In this document: positions 26,754 through 34,955 of the stretch, in pieces
Layout: each line of letters starts with the position of its first letter
Position numbering within the stretch: the first letter of the stretch is position 1
Source of the DNA: an uncultured Anaerovibrio sp.
Lineage (GTDB): Bacteria; Bacillota; Negativicutes; Selenomonadales; Selenomonadaceae
Direction: 5' to 3'
Assembly (NCBI GenBank): GCA_902786545.1
Contig: CADACU010000007.1
Span: forward strand, 1 to 52,211
DNA: 52,211 nt
Made by a program: the position numbers and the translations under genes
Notes under the pieces: model-generated
The model's database searches: none
Told to the model about the DNA's origin: nothing
Seen by the model: the letters and a program-made list of their open reading frames with translations, nothing else

Positions 26754-26796
26754 TTAGGGAACTTTTTTATAGAATTATATAAAGAAAGTTCCCTAA
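26754..26796. promoter_or_regulatory. Second TAGGGAACTTT palindrome in the Fic promoter
   Basis: A perfect 12-bp inverted repeat TTAGGGAACTTT / AAAGTTCCCTAA flanking a 19-base AT-rich centre. The left arm lies between a possible -35 (TTGAAT, 26747-26752) and -10 (TATAGA, 26768-26773; short 15-bp spacer); the right arm abuts the AAAGGAGG of the Fic gene. It looks like an operator. Confidence 0.6.
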
Positions 26797-26811
26797 AGGA
26801 GGCTGGCTTAT

Positions 26812-27750
26812 ATGGCAACTGAATTCGATATAATCCAAAATTTGCTACAGGAAAAGGCAGATTATCAGGCAAGATTAAACCTTCTTCCTTTTGATGGTTC
26901 CCCGGAAGTAAAGGAAAAGGGAAACGGCAAATATCTTTATGTCAGGAAACGGATTGGCAGCAGACTCACATCAACCTATGTTGATGTATATTCTGATGAT
27001 CTCTATCAGTTATTATTGAGAAATGCCAAGGAAGCCAGAGATTTAAACAAACAGATTAGGCGTGTAGACAGGGAGCTTATAAAGAACGGCTATATCAAGG
27101 CAGAACTTCCTCCAGCTGTATTGAATAATCTGGATTTTGCCCGGGCAAATATGAAGGCCAATATTTATGATCAGGCTATATTGGAAGGCGTTGCAACTAC
27201 TTTTCCGCAAACAGCAGAAATCATTGAAAATGGAACTGTTCACGGTATGACTGCCAACGATGTGCAAAAAATATTAAATTTAAAACATGCCTGGGAATTT
27301 ATTCTTGACGAAGATGTCATTCAGGCTGAAAGCAATTTTTATTTGCTTAGTCATATAGCAAGACTTATCAATGAAGGTTTTTTTCAAAATGGTGGCCGTT
27401 TGCGAGGAATACCTGTTACTATTGGTGGTACCCAATATGCTCCACCACTGCCAATAGAGTCAGTGGTTATTGAAAAAATACATGAGATTGTGCAGTCTGA
27501 TAAACCGGTTGTTGATCGGGCGATTGAATTATGTATGTATTGTATGAGAACACAGGCATTTCTTGATGGTAATAAACGGGCAGCAATTATATTTGCTAAT
27601 CATTTTATGATTGGTCATGGTGCTGGTTTATTGATTATACCGGAAAAAGATGTAACGGAGTTCAAGCAATATTTGGTAAAGTATTATGAAAGTGCCGATA
27701 TAAAAGAAATAGGTAACTTTCTAAAAGAAAAATGTTGGAAGCGGCTATAA
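26812..27750 (+). CDS. Fic/DOC-family protein with substituted catalytic His
   Basis: A 312-residue protein. The N-terminal part (1-100) is charged with KGNGKYLYVRKRIGSRLTSTYVDVYSDD and a coiled stretch. The Fic domain follows (about 110-300), with AILEGVATTF resembling the inhibitory-helix motif and TQAFLDGNKRAAIIFANHFMIG as the active-site loop. The Fic signature is HPFx(D/E)GN(G/K)R; here the His position is Gln (Q248) while the phosphate-binding GNKR is kept. Fic enzymes AMPylate or otherwise modify proteins through that His, so activity should be lost or altered. AAAGGAGG precedes the ATG. It sits between two receptors behind unusual palindromes, and the base composition is more AT-rich than its neighbours. 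Confidence 0.82.
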   Translation: MATEFDIIQNLLQEKADYQARLNLLPFDGSPEVKEKGNGKYLYVRKRIGSRLTSTYVDVYSDDLYQLLLRNAKEARDLNKQIRRVDRELIKNGYIKAELPPAVLNNLDFARANMKANIYDQAILEGVATTFPQTAEIIENGTVHGMTANDVQKILNLKHAWEFILDEDVIQAESNFYLLSHIARLINEGFFQNGGRLRGIPVTIGGTQYAPPLPIESVVIEKIHEIVQSDKPVVDRAIELCMYCMRTQAFLDGNKRAAIIFANHFMIGHGAGLLIIPEKDVTEFKQYLVKYYESADIKEIGNFLKEKCWKRL

Positions 27751-27754
27751 TACA

Positions 27755-27781
27755 AATGGCGGACCATTAAGGTCCGCCATT
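27755..27781. terminator. Terminator between Fic gene and second receptor
   Basis: AATGGCGGACC pairs with GGTCCGCCATT around ATTAA, followed by CTTAATTTTTTT. Serves the convergent pair. Confidence 0.9.
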
Positions 27782-27835
27782 CTTAATTTTTTTCAGATAC
27801 TTTTAAATGTACACATCTGCATATTACATTTCAAA

Positions 27836-29794
27836 TCAGAACTTATAGGTGAAGTTCAGCATTACAGTCATTGGCGCACAATAGTAATCAGAAGAAGAAT
27901 TGGATGTGCGATCACGACGGCTGAGAAGGTTATCTATCATCAAACTGAGTTCATTACGATTGTCCGGAGTGTAAATGAAATTCAAACTGGAAAGAAGATA
28001 TGGCTTAACCGGCTCATTTTGTTTAGATTGAGACTGGTATCTGGAGCACATATAGGTAAAGTTCAGATTTGTCTTAAATTTCTTGAACTTGTAGCCAATA
28101 CCGCCATCCAGCTGCAAACGGCCATAAACATTTTCCCATTTATTCATCATGGCACCCTTCTTGTCATCGTTGCTCTTGCTCTGTGGGTGCTGCCAGATGA
28201 TACCATAATTATAGCTCCACTTGTCATTCCCATCGATTTTGCAGGACAGTTCAATACCGGTATTGCGGAAATCCACATTAGTGTATTGCCAAACTGGATT
28301 TTCAGGATCTGTGTCTTTGTCATATGTAGCAGTAATATTATCCTTTACATCCAGATGGAACAAAGCGGCCTTCCAGGTGTGGCTGCCACGGTTCTGCTTC
28401 CACCCCAGCTCATAATTGATACCCTTGGCCGGTTTCAAATCAGGATTTGGAATTCCGTAATCTGATTCCTTGTACATTTCAGAATATGTTGGCATCTTGA
28501 AGGATTGGGCAACCGAAAGATACAAATTATTCTCCGCATTCATTTTATGTACCCAGGAACCGGACATACTGAAGTTGCTATAATTCATATTTTTTGTAGC
28601 ACCGGTTGTCCAAGTCTCTCTGGCACCAAAGATAACATTGTTCTTTGAGTCAAAATCATGTTCAACCTGAGTAAATGCTGCCCAAATATTTCTTGCAGCA
28701 GTTTTAGGTTTTTCATTGATATAACTGTTGTATCCTTCCCGCTCCCCACTGAGGCCAGCAATCAGACTGGTAGCACCATTAAGCTGCCACTTTTTCTGTG
28801 CATCAAGACCATAGGAGTTATTCTTTTCCTTAGTATGATATGGAGTTCCTTCATATTTAAATTTATCGGTCCAGCCCTTATTTTCTATAAAGTTGATATT
28901 ATTAAACAGGGAAATTTTCCAATCGTTATCATGGAAAATTGCCTGCATATTATGATTTATAGTATTAAATCTTCTGGACTGATATCTGTCGCCAACCTTG
29001 GCTTTACCGGTATATCCTGCTAAGGTATCAGTAATATAGCGGTCATGGTAACTCATGTTTTCAGAAAAATTATAGTATACATCCCACACAGGACTCAGTG
29101 AACCAGCTATACTCAGATTTTCCTTTGATGCATCATAACTATAATAGCGTAATTCAGCTTTTGATGAAATGGCTGGTGAACTTACATCGTGTTTTTTCCC
29201 TATCATAGACTTAGTATAACCAATACGCCATTTGTCATCCCCCACATTAACGCCATATTTGTAAGAGCTTCTGTTGCCTAAACCCACAAATACAGAATTG
29301 GCATCAGTGTTTTTCTTTAGGATAATATTAACTACGCCACCAATCGCCTTCGAACCATATAATACGGAGCCGTTACCCTTGATTACCTCAATACGCTCAA
29401 TATTTTCAGCAGCAATAGAACCTAAATCATAATTACCGCGATATTCCATAGGCGTACCGTTAATCATTACCAATGTACCATCCTTATAGCCGCGAACGAT
29501 AACATCATTGGTCATTGTACCCATATTGCCATTAGCCGCACTAAGGCTATCATACTGGATACCGTTGAGATATTTCAGTACATCTGTAGCGGAGTTAACC
29601 CCCATCTCCTTAATTTTCTCGGCAGTAACTACTTCAGTACCGGCAGCAACATCAACATCCTTCTTTTCTGTTCTGGTGGCAGTTACAACCACATCCTCAT
29701 CGCCAAAGTCTGCCACATCAGCAGCCAGTACGCTTGAGCTGGTGGCCATTACAGCCAGGGCCAAAGCCATGCTCAAATACTTCTTGTTCTTCAT
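27836..29794 (-). CDS. Second TonB-dependent outer-membrane receptor, BtuB-like
   Basis: 652 residues, same plan as the receptor at 24587: identical signal peptide and TonB box through ATRTEK, plug with MINGTPMEYRG and IERIEVIKGNGSVLYGSKAIGGVVNIILK, a barrel with NPDLKPAKGINYELGWKQN, and a terminal Phe (FTYKF). The frame is open 29 codons upstream, but that part is repeat DNA; the ATG at 29794 sits 8 bases after GAAGGAG. It has no riboswitch upstream, so its ligand may be another cobamide, haem or a siderophore. It points towards the first receptor, so the two 5' ends form an inverted repeat. Confidence 0.88.
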   Translation of the reverse strand: MKNKKYLSMALALAVMATSSSVLAADVADFGDEDVVVTATRTEKKDVDVAAGTEVVTAEKIKEMGVNSATDVLKYLNGIQYDSLSAANGNMGTMTNDVIVRGYKDGTLVMINGTPMEYRGNYDLGSIAAENIERIEVIKGNGSVLYGSKAIGGVVNIILKKNTDANSVFVGLGNRSSYKYGVNVGDDKWRIGYTKSMIGKKHDVSSPAISSKAELRYYSYDASKENLSIAGSLSPVWDVYYNFSENMSYHDRYITDTLAGYTGKAKVGDRYQSRRFNTINHNMQAIFHDNDWKISLFNNINFIENKGWTDKFKYEGTPYHTKEKNNSYGLDAQKKWQLNGATSLIAGLSGEREGYNSYINEKPKTAARNIWAAFTQVEHDFDSKNNVIFGARETWTTGATKNMNYSNFSMSGSWVHKMNAENNLYLSVAQSFKMPTYSEMYKESDYGIPNPDLKPAKGINYELGWKQNRGSHTWKAALFHLDVKDNITATYDKDTDPENPVWQYTNVDFRNTGIELSCKIDGNDKWSYNYGIIWQHPQSKSNDDKKGAMMNKWENVYGRLQLDGGIGYKFKKFKTNLNFTYMCSRYQSQSKQNEPVKPYLLSSLNFIYTPDNRNELSLMIDNLLSRRDRTSNSSSDYYCAPMTVMLNFTYKF

Positions 29795-29823
29795 TTCCAT
29801 TTCTCCTTCAAAAATGTTTGTAA
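29663..29823 (-). repeat. Right arm of the inverted repeat of receptor 5' ends
   Basis: Reverse complement matches 24559-24718 from TTTACAAACATTTTT to the CAGAAAA after the TonB box, with scattered, mainly synonymous differences. It encloses about 4.9 kb containing both barrels and the Fic gene. Confidence 0.85.
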
Positions 29824-29834
29824 AATATATATAA

Positions 29835-29881
29835 ACCTCACCCACCGCACGCGGTCCCCCCCTCCCCATAGGGGAGGGCAA
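29835..29881 (-). repeat. Intergenic palindromic repeat, family 2
   Basis: On the minus strand: CCCTCCCC-TAT-GGGGAGGG, then CCGC-GT-GCGG, then GGGTGAGGT. Same plan as 24484-24540 and in the same place relative to the receptor gene, so the duplicated unit includes it. Confidence 0.72.
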
Positions 29882-30246
29882 GATTTAGTGCAAATAACAA
29901 ATAATTGTCTTCCCCTTGCGACGCGAAGCTAGTCCTGTAAAAAGGTAAGGACCTAAGGCACTGGAAGCAAAGCTCCGTCAGTAGGCGCGAAGCGCTCGGA
30001 TAAGGTTATTTTAAATCTGTGTGGCGTCTTAGCAGGTATAAGAAGTGTAGAGGAAACGATGGAAAGCTGGATGAACACTTGATTTTTGGAGGTATGGCAT
30101 AAGATGCATTTTATGGTGAAAAACAGCAAAAAACAATTGACATTGCAAAACTACTATAATAATATAATTATGCTGAAAATTAAGATGTGGTTTTAAAAGG
30201 GAGCGTAGGACTCCTTTTTCTATGTAATGGGAGGAATTTTAATACT
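29882..30246 (+). other. Intergenic region before typA with repeat debris and promoter
   Basis: No gene seen. 29916-29937 repeats the family-1 core (TTGCGACGCGAAGCTAGTCC). 29960-30010 is a degenerate family-2-like piece with GGCGCGAAGCGCTCGGATAAGGTT. The rest up to the typA promoter at 30137 shows nothing recognisable. Between promoter and gene there is an imperfect hairpin AAAAGGGAG/CTCCTTTT (30196-30218). Confidence 0.6.
30137..30165 (+). promoter_or_regulatory. Promoter of typA
   Basis: TTGACA (30137-30142), a 17-bp spacer and TAATAT (30160-30165) embedded in a TATAATAATATAAT run. Same boxes as the pckA promoter. Confidence 0.75.
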
Positions 30247-32070
30247 ATGAGTATGAATGAAAATTTGAGAAATATTGCGATTATAGCTCATGTTGACCAT
30301 GGCAAGACTACCCTGGTAGATGCTATGCTGCAGCAGAGCCATATTTTCCGTTCCAATGAGCAGGTTGCGGAGCGCGTAATGGACTCCGGCGATTTGGAGC
30401 GTGAGCGTGGTATTACTATTCTTTCCAAAAATACTGCTGTTATGTATGAAGGAACTAAGATTAACATTGTAGATACCCCGGGCCATGCTGATTTCGGTGG
30501 CGAAGTTGAGCGTGTACTGAATATGGTTGACGGTGTTTTGCTGTTGGTTGATGCCTTTGAGGGCCCTATGCCACAGACCAAGTATGTATTGCGCAAGGCC
30601 TTGGAGCAGGGCTTGAAGCCAATCGTGGTTATCAACAAGATTGACCGGCCTGACCAGCGGGTTGACGATGTATATGATGAAGTTCTGGAGCTCTTTATGG
30701 AGCTGGATGCAGATGATGAACAGCTGGATTTCCCATGCATTTATGCTACTGCCCGGGATGGTGTAGCCAAGTACAGCATGGAGGACACCAATGACAATCT
30801 GGTTCCTTTGATGGAGACTATCGTGAAGGAAATTCCTTGCCCACATGGCGATGCAGAAGGCCCTCTTCAGATGATGGTTACCACTCTTGAGGCTGATGAA
30901 TATGTAGGTAAGGTGGCTGTAGGCCGTATTATCCGTGGCAGCGTGAAGCCAAACCAGTCTGTTGTGCTTTTGGATGGCGATTCTGAGACCAAGGCGAAGG
31001 TTGGTAAGGTGTATACTTATCAGGGACTGAACCGGGTGGAGGTCAATGAGGCTTCCATGGGTGAGATCGTTTGTCTTACCGGCCTTGGTAATGTAAGCAT
31101 TGGTTATACGGTTGCTGATGCTGAAAACCCAGAGGCACTGCCTAGCATCAATATTGATGAGCCTACTCTGTCTATGACCTTTGGGGTTAATACCAGCCCA
31201 TTTGCCGGTCGTGAGGGGCAGTTTGTTACCTCCCGTCATTTGCGGGACCGTCTTTTCAAGGAAGTTGAGACCAATGTTTCCCTGCGGGTAGAGGAGACTG
31301 ATTCTGCGGATGTATTCAAGGTTTCCGGCCGTGGTGAGCTGCATTTGTCTATTTTGATTGAAACAATGCGCCGTGAAGGCTATGAACTGCAGGTGGGTAA
31401 GCCAGAGGTAGTTTATAAGACCATTAACGGTCAGAAGTGTGAGCCAATGGAGAATTTGACCATTGAGGTTCCACAGGAATATATGGGGACTGTTATGGAG
31501 TCCCTGGGTACCCGTAAGGCTGAGTTGGCCAATATGACCGAGGTTTCCGGCTATATGCGCATGGAATTTTTGATTCCGGCCCGTGGTCTTATCGGCTTTA
31601 GAAGTGAGCTCTTGACCAATACCAAGGGTAACGGTATTATGAACCATGTATTTTCCGGCTATGTGCCATTCAAGGGAGAAATTCCAGGTCGTACCCGTGG
31701 TTCCTTGGTAGCCTTTGAGCAGGGTGAAACTACTGGTTATGGTATCTATAACCTGCAGGATCGTGGTACAATGTTTATTTCCCCGGGTCAGGCCGTTTAT
31801 GAGGGCATGATTGTGGGAGAAAATACCAGAGAAATTGATATGGATATCAATCCTTGCAAGGCAAAGCATGTTTCCAATATGCGTACCTCAGCTTCTGATG
31901 AAGCTATTCGATTGGTTCCACCTAAAATTTTGAGCTTGGAGCAGGCTTTGGAATACATTAACGATGATGAGCTGGTAGAGGTTACTCCTGAGAGCATCAG
32001 ACTGCGCAAAACCGTGCTGGATAAGGTTGCTCGTGGTCGTGCCAGCAAAAATGCCCGCAAGGGGAACTAA
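30247..32070 (+). CDS. typA: Translational GTPase TypA/BipA
   Basis: Ribosome-associated GTPase of the elongation factor class, involved in ribosome assembly and stress. The 607-residue product matches the family. G1 AHVDHGKTT, switch region [13 protein letters not shown]3 [17 protein letters not shown]4 NKIDRPDQR, then the beta-barrel, two alpha-beta domains and the TypA-specific C-terminus ([33 protein letters not shown]). The ATG at 30247 is used because GGGAGG is 12 bases upstream; an in-frame ATG two codons later is possible. The frame extends further 5' without a ribosome site. Confidence 0.97.
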   Translation: MSMNENLRNIAIIAHVDHGKTTLVDAMLQQSHIFRSNEQVAERVMDSGDLERERGITILSKNTAVMYEGTKINIVDTPGHADFGGEVERVLNMVDGVLLLVDAFEGPMPQTKYVLRKALEQGLKPIVVINKIDRPDQRVDDVYDEVLELFMELDADDEQLDFPCIYATARDGVAKYSMEDTNDNLVPLMETIVKEIPCPHGDAEGPLQMMVTTLEADEYVGKVAVGRIIRGSVKPNQSVVLLDGDSETKAKVGKVYTYQGLNRVEVNEASMGEIVCLTGLGNVSIGYTVADAENPEALPSINIDEPTLSMTFGVNTSPFAGREGQFVTSRHLRDRLFKEVETNVSLRVEETDSADVFKVSGRGELHLSILIETMRREGYELQVGKPEVVYKTINGQKCEPMENLTIEVPQEYMGTVMESLGTRKAELANMTEVSGYMRMEFLIPARGLIGFRSELLTNTKGNGIMNHVFSGYVPFKGEIPGRTRGSLVAFEQGETTGYGIYNLQDRGTMFISPGQAVYEGMIVGENTREIDMDINPCKAKHVSNMRTSASDEAIRLVPPKILSLEQALEYINDDELVEVTPESIRLRKTVLDKVARGRASKNARKGN

Positions 32071-32117
32071 GCTAAAAGTCTTAGGCCTTTTGACTCATTT
32101 TTAAAAAATACAAAAAA

Positions 32118-32161
32118 TTCGCAAAATCAGCAGGACAAAACCTGCTGATAGCGAATATAAT
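32118..32161 (+). promoter_or_regulatory. Palindrome over a putative sepF promoter
   Basis: Nested inverted repeat ATTCGC...GCGAAT with inner ATCAGCAGG / CCTGCTGAT. TATAAT at 32156-32161 lies at its right edge and AGGACA (32132-32137, 18-bp spacer) is a possible -35, so the palindrome could be an operator. On the minus strand the stem runs into a T-rich stretch, but no gene reads that way. It may also serve as a typA terminator, though it lacks a T-run on the plus strand. Confidence 0.4.
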
Positions 32162-32254
32162 AGTATCTAGCCCCATATGGGCAAAAAAGTATCGTTTTTT
32201 GTTTTTATACCATTCATTTTATTTTTTGAAATTATTCATTGGAGGGTGGACATT

Positions 32255-32725
32255 GTGGGTTTCTTAAAGCGGTTGGCGGACTATGTTGCCCCAGTCGATG
32301 TAGAGGACGAAATCTATATCGATGAGGAAGAAGAAGTCGTAGCAGAACAGGAGAGTGTACGCAAGGTAGTTGGCGGCAGTAGCGTGGATGCTAGTAGGCC
32401 AATGGCGGCGGCACCTGCAAAGCGGCCTAATCTTACTTTGCACACCAACAACAGCACCAAGGCCAGCGAACTGAAAATCAAGATTTTCGTTCCTCAGCGC
32501 TTTGATGATGTCCGTGAGATTGCTGATGTTCTGAAGTCAAAGAACGCTGCAGTAGTTAATTACGAGCGGGTTGAGCTTCCGGAGCAGCAGAGAATCTGCG
32601 ATTTCCTGAACGGTGTTTGCTATGTTCAGGAGGGCTTTTTGCATCGCATTTCCAACACTATGGTGATTTATGCACCACATGGTGTGGAAATAGATGAAAT
32701 GAAGTCTGTTGGTGCGGTTTTATAA
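32255..32725 (+). CDS. sepF: Cell division protein SepF
   Basis: SepF bundles FtsZ filaments and anchors them at the membrane. The 156-residue product has the N-terminal amphipathic helix MGFLKRLADYVAP (membrane-binding), an acidic linker, and a C-terminal SepF domain (KIFVPQRFDDVREIADVLKSKNAAVVNYE, ICDFLNGVCYVQEGFLHRISNTMVIYAPHGVEI). The start is GTG at 32255 with GGAGGGTGG before it; the ATG at 32177 would add a hydrophobic N-terminus that SepF never has and lacks a ribosome site. It stands alone rather than in the usual ylm cluster. Confidence 0.92.
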   Translation: MGFLKRLADYVAPVDVEDEIYIDEEEEVVAEQESVRKVVGGSSVDASRPMAAAPAKRPNLTLHTNNSTKASELKIKIFVPQRFDDVREIADVLKSKNAAVVNYERVELPEQQRICDFLNGVCYVQEGFLHRISNTMVIYAPHGVEIDEMKSVGAVL

Positions 32726-32739
32726 TTTGGTTTTTCTTG

Positions 32740-32770
32740 AGAAACTGTTGTGTGAGCAACAGTTTCTTTG
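32740..32770 (+). terminator. Terminator of sepF
   Basis: AGAAACTGTTG / CAACAGTTTCT, 11-bp perfect stem, loop TGTGAG, followed by TTG; the short T-run makes it moderate. Confidence 0.8.
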
Positions 32771-32784
32771 CTTTGTGTAATTTA

Positions 32785-32813
32785 TTGACACAAATGGTGT
32801 TTTCCTATATAAT
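32785..32813 (+). promoter_or_regulatory. Consensus promoter of greA-lysS
   Basis: TTGACA (32785-32790), a 17-bp spacer, TATAAT (32808-32813): perfect sigma-70 match. A hairpin GAGTGCCA/TGGCACTC lies in the leader at 32833-32850. Confidence 0.92.
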
Positions 32814-32879
32814 TTTATAGTATATTTTTAGTGAGTGCCATTTGGCACTCATATTTGTTGAGTAAAGGAGTTATTAGTA

Positions 32880-33353
32880 ATGGCAGACAAGAGTGTACTT
32901 CTCACCAAGGATGGTTTGAAAAAACTGCAGGAAAGACTTGATGATTTAAAAAGTGTCAAAAGACTTGAGGTGGCTGAGCGCTTGAAAGCTGCTATAGCTT
33001 TGGGTGACCTTTCCGAGAACTCCGAATACGATGATGCCAAAAATGAACAGGCGTGGTTGGAAGGCGAAATCAAGGATTTGGAAGAAAAAATCCGCAATGC
33101 GAAACTCATCGAAGATAATGCTGATTCTGATGTAGTGTCCATGGGTTCCAAGGTTGTACTGAAGGACCTGGAATTTGATGAGACTGAGGTATATCAGCTG
33201 GTAGGCTCTACTGAGGCTGACCCGGATGAGGGTAAAATTTCCAACGAATCTCCTGTAGGTATTGCTATCAACGGCAAATCTATTGGTGAGGTTGTGGAAG
33301 TTCAGGTTGGCGAAAATATCATTAAGTACGAGATAGTGGAAATTAAGCGTTGA
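32880..33353 (+). CDS. greA: Transcription elongation factor GreA
   Basis: Rescues backtracked RNA polymerase by stimulating transcript cleavage. 157 residues: N-terminal coiled coil with the tip [24 protein letters not shown] (the acidic tip residues are kept) and the C-terminal FKBP-like domain ([43 protein letters not shown]). AAAGGAG precedes the ATG. The common Firmicute greA-lysS pair. Confidence 0.96.
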   Translation: MADKSVLLTKDGLKKLQERLDDLKSVKRLEVAERLKAAIALGDLSENSEYDDAKNEQAWLEGEIKDLEEKIRNAKLIEDNADSDVVSMGSKVVLKDLEFDETEVYQLVGSTEADPDEGKISNESPVGIAINGKSIGEVVEVQVGENIIKYEIVEIKR

Positions 33354-33373
33354 TTGATTTGGAGATAGATAAA

Positions 33374-34876
33374 GTGGCAGAGAAGAATGAGAATGCTCCT
33401 GTTCAGGAGGATATGAATGAATTGCTGAAGGTTCGTCGGGAGAAGCTGGCAGCCTTCAGGGAAATGGGTGTGGCACCATTCGGTCACCGTTTTGAGGTTT
33501 CCCACCATAATGCCAGAATACTGGAGCAGTATGCTGGTCTGGAGGGGGAGGCCGAGAGCGAAGAAGAGGTTTCCATTGCTGGCCGTCTGATGGCCATTCG
33601 TGGTCATGGCAAGGCAAGCTTTTCTGTTTTGATGGACCGTACCAGCCGTATACAGATTTACTTCAAGCTGGATGTTTTGGGTGAAGAGAAATACAAGCAG
33701 TTCAAGCTGCTGGATATTGGTGATATTATCGGCGTAAAGGGGCATGTATTCCGCACCCGCCGGGGTGAGCTGACAGTTCGCGTAGATGACTTCGATTTGT
33801 TGTCCAAGTCCTTGCGTCCGTTGCCAGAGAAGTTCCATGGGCTCACTGATACGGAAATCCGGTATCGCCAGCGGTATGTTGACCTTATTATGAATCCGGA
33901 GGTTATGGATACCTTTATTGCCCGGACCAATATTATCAAATCCATCCGCAACTATCTTGATTCCCGTGATTTTCTGGAGGTGGAGACTCCGGTATTGGGG
34001 ACTATTGCCGGTGGTGCAGCGGCCCGTCCGTTTATTACCCATCATAATACCCTTGATATTGATATGTACCTTAGAATTGCTACTGAGCTTAACCTGAAGC
34101 GTCTGGTAGTAGGCGGTATGGAGCGGGTTTATGAAATCGGCCGTGTCTTCCGTAATGAGGGCATGGATGTCCGTCACAACCCTGAGTTTACTTCGATTGA
34201 GATTTATCAGGCCTATGCTGACTATAATGATTTGATGGATGTTACAGAGGGGATTGTCCGGGATGCGGCTATGGCCGTATGTGGCAGCCTGCAGGTGGAT
34301 TATCAGGGTACGACCATTGATTATTCCAGCTTTAAGCGTATCAGTATGAATGATGCGGTAAAGGATGCCACTGGCAAGGATTTCCTCAGCTGCGAAACTG
34401 TGGAAGAGGCCCGGAAGATGGCTGATGAAATCGGTGTTCCGTATGAGAAGCACTTTGGCATTGGCGGTATTTTGAATGCTGCCTTTGAGGAAAAGGTGGA
34501 AGAAACTTTGATTCAGCCTACCTTTATTACTGGTCATCCAACCGAAATTTCTCCATTGGCTAAGCGCAATCCGGAGGACCCACGGATTACTGACCGGTTT
34601 GAGTGCTTTGTCTATGGCCGTGAGCTGGCCAATGGCTTTACTGAGCTTAACGACCCTATCGATCAGGAGGGGCGGTTCCTGGACCAGCTGAAGCAGCGTG
34701 AGGCTGGGGATGATGAAGCTCATATGATGGATCGTGACTTTATTGTTGCCCTGGAATATGGTTTGCCACCAACAGGCGGCTTGGGTATCGGCATTGATCG
34801 TCTGGTGATGTTCCTTACTGATAGTGCGTCCATTCGTGATGTGTTGCTGTTCCCAACAATGAAGCCTATCGACTAA
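33374..34876 (+). CDS. lysS: Lysyl-tRNA synthetase, class II
   Basis: Charges tRNA-Lys. About 500 residues: OB-fold anticodon domain (about 55-165; [22 protein letters not shown]), motif 2 [26 protein letters not shown], and motif 3 [26 protein letters not shown]. The GTG at 33374 is chosen because GGAG lies 9 bases before it; a TTG overlapping the greA stop would add eight residues without a good site. Cotranscribed with greA. Confidence 0.96.
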   Translation: MAEKNENAPVQEDMNELLKVRREKLAAFREMGVAPFGHRFEVSHHNARILEQYAGLEGEAESEEEVSIAGRLMAIRGHGKASFSVLMDRTSRIQIYFKLDVLGEEKYKQFKLLDIGDIIGVKGHVFRTRRGELTVRVDDFDLLSKSLRPLPEKFHGLTDTEIRYRQRYVDLIMNPEVMDTFIARTNIIKSIRNYLDSRDFLEVETPVLGTIAGGAAARPFITHHNTLDIDMYLRIATELNLKRLVVGGMERVYEIGRVFRNEGMDVRHNPEFTSIEIYQAYADYNDLMDVTEGIVRDAAMAVCGSLQVDYQGTTIDYSSFKRISMNDAVKDATGKDFLSCETVEEARKMADEIGVPYEKHFGIGGILNAAFEEKVEETLIQPTFITGHPTEISPLAKRNPEDPRITDRFECFVYGRELANGFTELNDPIDQEGRFLDQLKQREAGDDEAHMMDRDFIVALEYGLPPTGGLGIGIDRLVMFLTDSASIRDVLLFPTMKPID

Positions 34877-34895
34877 ATTAGATATTTAATGCAAA

Positions 34896-34932
34896 AGAGG
34901 ATTTTTCTGAATATGTTTCGGAAAAGTCCTCT
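34896..34932 (+). terminator. Hairpin between lysS and trkH
   Basis: AGAGGATTTTTCTG pairs with CGGAAAAGTCCTCT using two G-T wobbles. It lacks a T-run after the stem, so it is a weak terminator or a leader structure of the potassium genes. Confidence 0.55.
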
Positions 34933-34955
34933 GTTCGTATAGGATGAAGTGTATT

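Noticed and set aside
30220-31869. A 549-codon open frame antisense to typA
   Set aside because: It lies fully within typA, whose motifs are unmistakable; the antisense product has no recognisable domain.
32833-32850. GAGTGCCA/TGGCACTC hairpin before greA as a CIRCE (HrcA) site
   Set aside because: CIRCE is TTAGCACTC-N9-GAGTGCTAA; here the half-sites are in the opposite order with a two-base loop, so it is only a leader hairpin.
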